The notes under the pieces: model-generated
Database searches by the model: none
Seen by the model: the letters and a program-made list of their open reading frames with translations, nothing else
Told to the model about the DNA's origin: nothing
In this document: positions 7,097 to 9,161 of the stretch, piece after piece
Position numbering within the stretch: position 1 is the stretch's first letter
Layout of the letters: every line of letters begins with the position of its first letter
Made by a program: the position numbers and the translations under genes
Origin: Bacteroidota bacterium
GTDB lineage: Bacteria > Bacteroidota > Bacteroidia > Flavobacteriales > Flavobacteriaceae
Direction: 5' to 3'
Assembly (NCBI GenBank): GCA_009936675.1
Contig: JAACDY010000052.1
Location: forward strand, 1-9,161
DNA length: 9,161 nucleotides

Positions 7097-7774
7097 ATGA
7101 AAACAATTAACTTTCTATTGCCCATTTTCATCTTTACTTTTGGGTTTTCTCATGCTCAGCAAACTCAAGAATCAAATTCAACTCTAGATAGCTCTTCTGA
7201 GACATCAATCGTTCTGGATTCTGTTCCTGACACCTATAATATTTAAAGGTTTTCCTTAGGGTTGAAGGCGGGTGTTCCCAATATTGTCTCTGTCGGGGCA
7301 CAATATACCCTTCCCTTTCTGAACAATCATCTGGCACCTTATTTTGAATACTCGAGTTATTCACATGATGATGGAGAAATTGAAGGAGATTTAAGTTTTT
7401 CCGAATTTGGAGCTGCCTATTATTTTAACACCAAAGGAAAAGGATTTTACCTTAGCGTGGGATTATCAAGTCTTAAAATAAAAGCATCTTACAATGATGT
7501 TTCTTTAGACGAAGGTAGAACCGGATCAGGAAGTACTGACATAGCACTCAATACTACCAATTTCAAAATAGGACTCAAAACTGGAGGAACCATTTACTTT
7601 AGATTGGAATTGGGTTATGGAATGGGTAGTCTGCCCCAAACAGTTGACTTTACAGCAACTGACAACTCCAATCCATCATACACAGAGATCGTTACAGAAG
7701 ACATACCCGAAATTCCAGGAATATCCGAAAATGGATTAATCATTGGAAACATTGGTTTTGGAGTGTCATTCTAA
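7097..7774 (+). pseudogene. Outer-membrane barrel gene with in-frame TAA
   Basis: Reading from the ATG at 7097 gives a Sec signal peptide (hydrophobic about 6-18, cleavage near SHAQ at 19-22). An acidic, serine-rich linker (22-49) follows, then TAA at 7244-7246 (codon 50). The same frame continues for 175 more codons: RFSLGLKAG, a series of amphipathic strands, and a C-terminus GFGVSF ending in Phe, as in small outer-membrane beta-barrels (OMP_b-brl type, roughly 200 residues). Neither half makes sense alone: the first is a signal peptide plus linker, the second a barrel with no signal. The intact product would be about 225 residues. A single base change from CAA, AAA or GAA explains the stop. 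The barrel half has no other lesion, so the change is recent, a sequencing error, or a read-through site. A restart at TTG 7262 would give an unexported barrel and is unlikely. Confidence 0.8.
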
Positions 7775-7794
7775 AAATCTGTTTTAAGAACAAC

Positions 7795-7825
7795 AAAAAA
7801 GGGTTGCAAATGCAACCCTTTTTTT
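7795..7825. terminator. Bidirectional intrinsic terminator
   Basis: The stem GGGTTGC (7801-7807) and GCAACCC (7812-7818) has a 4-nt loop and a run of T after it (7819-7825). A run of A precedes it (7795-7800), which is a U-tract for the opposite strand. It can end transcripts of the barrel gene (plus) and of tRNA-His (minus), whose 3' end lies 11 nt from the stem. Confidence 0.9.
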
Positions 7826-7828
7826 ATG

Positions 7829-7903
7829 GGTGGAAGACCGGTTTCGAACCGGCGACCTCTAGAACCACAATCTAGCGCTCTAACCAGCTGAGCTACAACC
7901 ACC
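7829..7903 (-). tRNA. tRNA-His (anticodon GTG)
   Basis: The minus strand folds into a complete cloverleaf of 75 nt counting the extra G at -1, which faces C73 as is diagnostic for tRNA-His. The D stem is GCTC/GAGC. The anticodon stem CTAGA/TCTAG encloses the loop TTGTGGT with anticodon GTG. The variable loop is AGGTC. The T stem GCCGG/CCGGT has the loop TTCGAAA. The acceptor stem reads GTGGTTG against CTTCCAC, so pairs 5-68 and 6-67 are U-U mismatches while the other five pair. The 3' end is followed by CA rather than a full encoded CCA. Confidence 0.95.
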
Positions 7904-7915
7904 ATAATTCGGAGG

Positions 7916-7923
7916 CAAATTTA
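7916..7923 (-). promoter_or_regulatory. -7 element for tRNA-His
   Basis: The minus strand reads TAAATTTG, an exact TAnnTTTG match, 13 nt before the tRNA 5' end. No TTG lies at the normal -33 spacing; that area holds the inverted repeat at 7932-7951. Confidence 0.5.
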
Positions 7924-7931
7924 ATGACTTT

Positions 7932-7951
7932 TTACTTTAATTTTAAAGTAA
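7932..7951. repeat. Palindrome spanning the bshB1 stop codon
   Basis: Perfect 9-bp arms TTACTTTAA and TTAAAGTAA are separated by TT. The stop codon of bshB1 (7945-7943) lies inside the element, and it occupies the -33 side of the tRNA-His promoter. Neither flank has a good U-tract, so a classical terminator is doubtful. It may be a 3' stabilising hairpin or a protein-binding site. Confidence 0.5.
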
Positions 7952-8662
7952 GCTGTCAAAATTTTCTATCCCAAGGAGTCGATCTGTTGTAAAGCCCTCA
8001 GCAGCATCTTTATAGATCAGTCTTCCCATATTTTTGGCACGTGAAGAAACACTTTCCAAAAAGTTGAGCGAACTAATGGGTGTTTGAGGTTCCTCGTTGT
8101 TTTGATCGTAAAACTGACTTTTAAAAGCTTTGATGGCTTCCATCTTTTGATCCAAATAAGCTGAAATATTGACCACAAAATCAGGAGTAAGCTCCTCCCA
8201 TTGGATGTAGTGAAAAACATGTTGGGGTCGAAAGGCGGTTTGGGGGTTCCCTTCCTGGTCTTGTGTTTCAATTCTTTTCAATCCGCTTAAAAAACAAGCT
8301 TGACTTACCAAATCAGAAGCTTTGGCATGATCGGTATGTCGATCTTTGATGGCATTGCACAAAACAACTTTGGGTTGATATTTTCGCAATACAGCAATCA
8401 CTTCCATTTGATGCTTTTGATCGTTAACAATAAAAGCATCCTTAAAATGGAGGTTTTCTCTAAAACTAACCCCCAAGATATCTGCAGCAGCTTGAGATTC
8501 TATTGCCCTCGACTGAGTCGTCCCTCTTGTGGACATTTCCCCTTGAGTTAGATCGACGATCCCTACTTTTTTACCCTCAGCAACGGCTTTGGCTAGAGTG
8601 CCCCCACAACCCAATTCTACATCATCGGGATGAGCACCAAAGGCTAAGAGGTCTAGTTTCAT
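7943..8662 (-). CDS. bshB1: Bacillithiol biosynthesis deacetylase BshB1
   Basis: The 239-residue protein belongs to the LmbE/PIG-L zinc deacetylase family. It removes the acetyl group from GlcNAc-malate to give GlcN-malate, the second step of bacillithiol synthesis, in the cytoplasm. The zinc motif AHPDD is at residues 10-14 (ligands H11 and D14, base D13), and the third ligand is in RHTDH at 108-112 (H112, with H109 near the active site). The motifs LTQGEMSTRGT (38-48) and KSQFYDQ (about 185-191) are typical of the BshB1 branch rather than other LmbE proteins. Length fits the family. The ATG at 8662 overlaps the stop of the upstream peroxidase-like gene as ATGA, so its translation was probably coupled to that gene. 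The other genes of the pathway, bshA and bshC, are not in the window. Confidence 0.94.
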   Translation of the reverse strand: MKLDLLAFGAHPDDVELGCGGTLAKAVAEGKKVGIVDLTQGEMSTRGTTQSRAIESQAAADILGVSFRENLHFKDAFIVNDQKHQMEVIAVLRKYQPKVVLCNAIKDRHTDHAKASDLVSQACFLSGLKRIETQDQEGNPQTAFRPQHVFHYIQWEELTPDFVVNISAYLDQKMEAIKAFKSQFYDQNNEEPQTPISSLNFLESVSSRAKNMGRLIYKDAAEGFTTDRLLGIENFDSLL

Positions 8663-9090
8663 AGACGTTCGTTAACAGCCATCACTCCTTCCTCCACCCA
8701 ATTGATCACTTCCTCACTCATAGGAGCTGTTCTGGGAGGAATGATTTTTGAAAGTTTACCGTCGGTTCCAATTAAGTATTTTTGAAAGTTCCATGAAACA
8801 GTTGAACTTTTATGACCGTTTTTACGAACCTGTGTAAGAAATTGATACAAAGGATGCATTTCACTTCCCTTGACGCTGATCTTACTCATCATCGGAAAAG
8901 TAACTCCATAATTTTTCTCGCAAAAGGCAGCGATCTCTTTGTTGCTTCCCGGCTCTTGCCAAAAAAAATCATTGGCAGGAAAACCAACGATCACAAAACC
9001 ACTGTCCTTGTAGCGATCATAAAGCTTTTGGAGTCCTTTGTATTGTCCAAGTGATGTAACCTCTTTTATTTTCATTTTCGAAAAGGACAT
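8659..9090 (-). pseudogene. Glutathione-peroxidase-like, N-terminus and catalytic Cys lost
   Basis: From QYKGLQKLYDRYK onward this is a clear thiol/glutathione peroxidase. It has VGFPAN, QEPGS with the tetrad Gln, NYGVTFPMMSKISVKG, HPLYQFLT, and WNFQKYLI with the tetrad Trp and Asn. About 127 residues match, where full proteins have roughly 160-180. Upstream, the usual strand plus SKCGxTxQY segment carrying the catalytic Cys/Sec is absent; the reading goes MKIKEVTSLGQYKG instead. Possible starts are ATG at 9090 (143 residues) or 9075 (138). The only Cys left lies in AAFCEK, not at the catalytic site. Upstream of about 9091 the DNA encodes the opposite-strand mnmD, leaving no room for the missing part. 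It overlaps bshB1 by ATGA. It is probably inactive as a peroxidase, though a non-catalytic protein or an assembly artefact cannot be excluded. Confidence 0.75.
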
Positions 9091-9161
9091 GGAGACGGAT
9101 CTCCCTCCTTGTATATAGACCAATTAAATGAGACCTATCATTCCAAACACGGAGCCATCAC
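9091..9161 (+). CDS. mnmD: MnmD-like tRNA methyltransferase, N-terminal fragment
   Basis: The frame reads GDGSPSLYIDQLNETYHSKH followed by GAI at the window edge. This resembles the conserved start of MnmD/MnmC-type methyltransferases (the DGS..., NExYHSxxGAIxES pattern), which complete mnm5U synthesis at the tRNA wobble position. The frame is open back to a TGA at 9052-9054 but contains no ATG, GTG or TTG, whereas the family normally starts about 8-10 residues before the DGS motif. The start therefore appears lost or shifted: an ATG at 9089 is in another frame. The gene is head-to-head with the truncated peroxidase gene. The call rests on 23 residues, so it is moderate. Confidence 0.6.

Noticed and set aside
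7134..7364. Minus-strand open frame across the interrupted barrel gene
   Set aside because: It has no protein-like signature and is antisense to the signal peptide and barrel reading.
9091..9123. Reading GGRSVSM as the N-terminus of the peroxidase
   Set aside because: It superficially resembles a peroxidase start, but it is the exact reverse complement of the mnmD-like DGSPSLYID coding sequence.
1..9161. Mobile elements, CRISPR arrays, phage genes or rRNA
   Set aside because: No transposase, integrase, terminal repeats, spaced direct repeats or rRNA sequence were seen on either strand.

Overview
The window looks like a piece of a Bacteroidota chromosome. The reasons are several matches to the Bacteroidota promoter element TAnnTTTG, two protein families typical of the phylum (DUF3078, and a porin/FMN-binding pair), a bacillithiol-type BshB1, and AT-rich intergenic DNA without Shine-Dalgarno sequences. 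I cannot name a genus. I see no phage, IS element or CRISPR array.

Left part (1-3382, all minus strand): an outer-membrane porin, a secreted FMN-binding (flavinylation-type) protein, a small four-helix membrane protein and guaB (IMP dehydrogenase, whose C-terminus runs off the left edge). The FMN protein has the best promoter in the window and lies 3 bp from the membrane protein. Porin, FMN protein and membrane protein together may form an uncharacterised cell-envelope redox module.

Middle (3530-6917): a plus-strand pair, a DUF3050 heme-oxygenase-like protein and a secreted M28 zinc aminopeptidase, joined by an ATGA overlap. After a 185-bp gap with a 15-bp RNA hairpin comes a DUF3078 outer-membrane protein. 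Its stop overlaps by 6 bp a convergent minus-strand gene for a small secreted protein of unknown function that starts at TTG.

Right part (7069-9161): an outer-membrane barrel gene interrupted by one in-frame TAA at codon 50, a bidirectional terminator, tRNA-His on the minus strand, bshB1 (bacillithiol synthesis), and a glutathione-peroxidase-like gene coupled to bshB1 by an ATGA overlap. The peroxidase lacks its N-terminus and catalytic cysteine. It abuts the divergent start of an mnmD-like tRNA methyltransferase gene that has no start codon in frame.

The most notable points are the two damaged loci (nonsense codon at 7244; truncated peroxidase/mnmD junction near 9045-9091), the flavin-protein/membrane-protein pair, and several unexplained hairpins. 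The damaged loci could be genuine gene decay or sequence and assembly errors; the window alone cannot decide.
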